Positions 60,597 through 64,000 of a stretch of DNA of 64,000 bases are shown piece by piece. The notes below the pieces were generated by a model. That model was not told the origin of the DNA and did not search any database. It saw only the letters and a list, made by a program, of their open reading frames with translations. The stretch lies in assembly GCF_022201045.2 (NCBI RefSeq), contig NC_068561.1:25054501-25118500 (forward strand), read 5' to 3'. The number at the start of each line of letters is the position of its first letter. Position 1 is the stretch's first letter. The position numbers and the translations under genes are program-made. The DNA is from Citrus sinensis. Its lineage: Eukaryota > Streptophyta > Magnoliopsida > Sapindales > Rutaceae.

Positions 60597-61263
60597 CAAG
60601 ATAAGTAAAACTCCTAAAATCACTTCTCCCTAGATCCAAACTCCTTCTAGTAACCTCACTTCTTCCATTCTTTCTAAAGCTCCACGGAAAGTAAAAACAT
60701 GCAATACACCTCGATTACGAATTTATTATGTTTAGCTAGGTTTCTTACCTTGCCCAAAATTTAGTTAAAACGACACATTCTTTTTTTTTTATAAAAAATG
60801 AGAATAGGCAGCCATAATTAAGTTCATGGCTTAGTCGTTAGATTACTATTTTTGTGGGCATAATAAATTGGTCATTTGGAAGAGCGTTTAGAATAAGAAT
60901 AAATATTTTAGTATTTTTTTTTACTTTAAATTACAATACAAAGCATTGCATTTTTTATTTTTTATTTAAAGTTTGACTAATTCTGTGATTTATTAAATCC
61001 TAATAATTCTAATAATAATGATATTGAGATTTATTCGTCCAATTAAATAGGATCTTAATTACTGTGTTATACTACAACCGTGAAGTGAATTTGGCTCTCC
61101 TCTTTCTGCGCAGCAATAAGAACTTAGAGCCATAAATTTTTTTTCTCAAAATCAATATATAAACACATGATCCACATTGCATCAAATCACAAGCAAAAAG
61201 TTCAATCCTACATACCTCGAACTTTTGTACATTAGAATAAAACATTTGAAAAAGAAAGTAAAA

Positions 61264-63055
61264 ATGGAGCTAGCTAGGCTAAAATTAATCTTTCTTTTCT
61301 CTTTTATCATTTTGATCCCTTGCCTATCGGCTATCGCCGAGGCCGACGAGGTATGGAGGCGACGAGCTGAAGAAGCCATGCAGACCACTGAGCAGTACTA
61401 TGATCCTGACCCTGTAGCTGTTGCCAGCAACTTGAACATGAAAGTTCAGGAGTATGTGAATAACAATACTAATACTAAAAACCCGTACCTGTCGGCATTA
61501 GCATGTTTCAAAATATAGATTTTAAACTAGATTATTCTATTTAATTTTAATTTAAAAAGGTGAAAAACGTTAGCAATAAAATATAATACATCCTATTAAT
61601 GTTTTAAAGTTAGATATATATGGATATGAAATTTATAGAAATTTTTTATGGGTTGCAGCTTGTCAAAGCAGACTGCTGCCAGAAGGGGCTTGTTGAATGC
61701 AGAATCAGGGCAATGTGAGGCAACAAACCCAATTGACAAATGTTGGCGTTGCAAAGAGAACTGGGCAGAAGATCGGCAGGCGCTAGCAGGTTGCGCGCTT
61801 GGTTTCGGCAGTAAAGCTACCGGAGGAAAAGGTGGAAAAATTTATGAGGTGACTGATTCTTCTGACAATAATATGGAGAACCCTAAGGTTGGTACTTTAC
61901 GCCATGCAGTGATCCAAAAAGAACCTTTATGGATCATCTTTGCCAAGGACATGAACATCAAGTTGCAACAAGAATTGGTTGTCCAGGGTAACAAGACCAT
62001 TGATGGGCGTGGAGCCAATGTACACATTGCCAATGGAGCTGGAATTAGGCTACAGTTTGTGCAAAATGTCATCATTCATGGGATTCATATTCATAACATT
62101 TCTCCTGCCAGTGGTGGTATGATTAGGGATTCTGTGGATCATGTGGGAAATAGAGGTCCAAGTGATGGGGACGCTGTTTCAGTATTTGGTTCGTCAAATA
62201 TTTGGCTTGATCATCTTACATTATCTAAAGCCCAAGATGGGCTCATTGATGCCATTCAAGGATCTACAGCCATCACCATTTCAAACTGCCACCTCTCAAA
62301 CCATGACAAGGTGACTATAATTTAATTAAATGTTGACTTTACATGACGTAGCTCAGGTCATCATCAAACGTAAATTCAAACTTTTGATCTATTATAAGCC
62401 ATGTTGTGCTATAAAATTTTGCAGGCAATTTTGCTAGGTGCAACCGATACGTTCACGGAAGATAAAAAGATGCAAGTGACTGTAGCATTCAACCGCTTTG
62501 ATAAGGGATTGGTGCAAAGAATGCCATGCATCAGATTTGGTTTCGCTCATGTTGTGAACAATGATTACAATCAATGGGAAATGTATGCAATTGGTGGTCT
62601 CAAAGGCCCCACCATTCTTAGCCAGGGTAATAGGTTCTTTGCCTCAGATAACAAGAATGCCAAAGAGGTAATGTATTTTCTACAAGAGACAAGGTCCTTT
62701 ATTGATTAGAGTTCACTTAATGTATAAACAATATTTTTCAATAAACGTACAAAAGACATAAAGTTCGTATCTAAAGAGAATCCAGGCTGCGCACGTAATG
62801 AATTAATCTTTATTATTTATTTGCATGCAGGTGACAAAGAGAATGGACTGCAGCCCTGAAGAAGGGAATGGTTGGATATGGAGATCAGAGGGAGATGTAT
62901 TCTTGAATGGGGCTTACTTCAATGCATCCGGTGACCCGAAAAAGCAAATCAAATACGAACTGAATGATGTGATTAAACCAGCGCCAGGAACAGAAGTTCA
63001 GAGGATCACAAAATTTGCTGGGGCACTTGTCTGCAAGCCAGGCCAGCAATGTTAA
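61264..63055 (+). CDS. Pectate lyase (pollen-type), copy B
   Basis: Exons 61264-61484, 61659-62310, 62425-62667 and 62831-63055, each at +7,720 from copy A, encode the same 446-residue secreted pectate lyase with the same Arg-to-Cys change in the QRMPCIR motif. Splice sites, 5' flank up to and including the LTR, and 3' flank are nearly unchanged, so the copy presumably has the same regulation. The only large difference in context is upstream of the LTR: gypsy internal remnants here, unrelated spacer at copy A. Recent origin is inferred from the lack of coding differences. Confidence 0.95.
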
Positions 63056-64000
63056 TTTACTAGATTTTTGGCATTGATAGAGAAACAGTGACCTAGCCAT
63101 AGCCTAAGGCTAGCTCACTGCTATTGGTTAAAAATGATGGCCAAAATATTAGACAGAAAATTGGGACGGAAAATGAGAGGAGGAAGAAAATAAATGAATA
63201 GTCATCCTCTCATTTAGTCCAATTTTTTCATGGATTTGGTTAGTTTCTATAACCATATCCAGCATTAAGGCTTTTTTTTTGTCCAATGCAATCAATCAAC
63301 GTGTTTGATGTGCTTATTCATAATGGTAACCGTGTTTCTTTATTGGATGTACAAAATTAATAAATTTTTTCATTATTTAATAGTTAATCATTACCATTGA
63401 TAATTAATTTGTTTGTTTAATTAATTACTTTGTGAGTGCTACTTCTTTTCATTAGGGAAAATTTTATAATACCGTGATTAAAATTACAGCATGAATGTCA
63501 TGATAAACATAAATTTTGTAAATTATATATAAAACCTAGTAAATAGAAAGGAAAAGACGTAAACTAATATAAAAGTGGTAAATTGATGTTTTAAAATTAC
63601 AAACACTTGTAAGAATATTATAAAACTTGTAAATCAACATTAAAGTAAAACAACATTAAACAAAAAATAGTTTATCAATTTGATTTAATTAAAGAAAAGC
63701 CACTCCTCAATTGAAAATAAAAAAATTGTTATGAAAACAATTGGAATAAGTTTTATTGAATTTGTCTAACCATAATTTCGGTATTCATTTTACAAATACA
63801 TAATTTTTTTAATTTTTATCATAGTTTTTTTCTTAATTTTCTATCATAGTATTGTTCACTACATACGTTAATTAAGCAAAATTATTTTTATGTGGATTAA
63901 GCTAAAAAAGAAGAACGTATTCTTATGTTACTAGACATATATGATATATTAATAAAATTGGATTTGATTTTATGTTTTATACATACTTCATATAATTTCA

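Larger units (their letters stand above)
59304..64000 (+). repeat. Tandem segmental duplication, second unit (runs off window)
   Basis: Repeats 51584-56280 at an offset of exactly 7,720 bp and is still matching at the last base of the window. The true right end is therefore unknown. Confidence 0.95.

Noticed and set aside
54122-62075. Antisense 77-codon ORFs over both pectate lyase genes
   Set aside because: They mirror the conserved coding strand and have no features of their own.

Overview
This window is nuclear DNA of a flowering plant, almost certainly a eudicot. It has GT-AG (and some GC-AG) spliced genes of plant families, AT-rich intergenic DNA, and plant-type Helitron, Mutator-like, hAT-like, Harbinger-like and Ty3/gypsy sequences. 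A Citrus-like woody eudicot would fit, but that is only a guess.

Layout. 1-29.5 kb is gene-rich. It holds two tandem HIR (SPFH/Band-7) genes, the first cut by the window edge; a mitochondrial porin (VDAC) and a short PIN auxin carrier, both on the minus strand; a patch of pseudogenes and DNA transposons (pectate lyase 3' end, BAHD acyltransferase, a Mutator-like MITE, two abutting Helitrons); an intact egg-cell-secreted EC1-like gene inside the second Helitron; a TVP38/TMEM64 (VTT) membrane protein gene; an atypical bHLH gene on the minus strand; and the first four exons of a probable R3H-type gene that ends abruptly.

29.8-35.7 kb is a gene graveyard of fragments of unrelated genes: plastid lipoyl synthase, an AGO5-like Argonaute, and an intronless, catalytically damaged Top6A/SPO11-like sequence whose 3' half is present again in inverted orientation. 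A foldback element of about 1.2 kb closes it. 36.3-44.5 kb is repeats: a 51-bp minisatellite, a cluster of GGCTAGCC-like palindromes just upstream of a short ORF start, and a 4.9-kb satellite with a 212-bp period.

44.5-64 kb carries LTR-like sequence, a pectate lyase pseudogene disrupted by a hAT-like and a Harbinger-like element, and two pectate lyase genes encoding the same 446-residue protein on a tandem duplication with a 7,720-bp period. Both units begin with the same 1,293-bp gypsy LTR. In the first unit it is a solo LTR with a 5-bp target duplication. In the second it adjoins gypsy internal sequence. The two LTRs differ by about 6% over their first ~315 bp and then become almost identical. 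This is the pattern expected if an unequal crossover inside an LTR made the duplication.

Nothing here is a proven new biological system. The strongest candidates for a second look are the LTR-mediated pectate lyase duplication, the Helitron carrying an EC1 gene with its own promoter region, the Top6A/SPO11-like inverted repeat, and the GGCTAGCC/satellite block.
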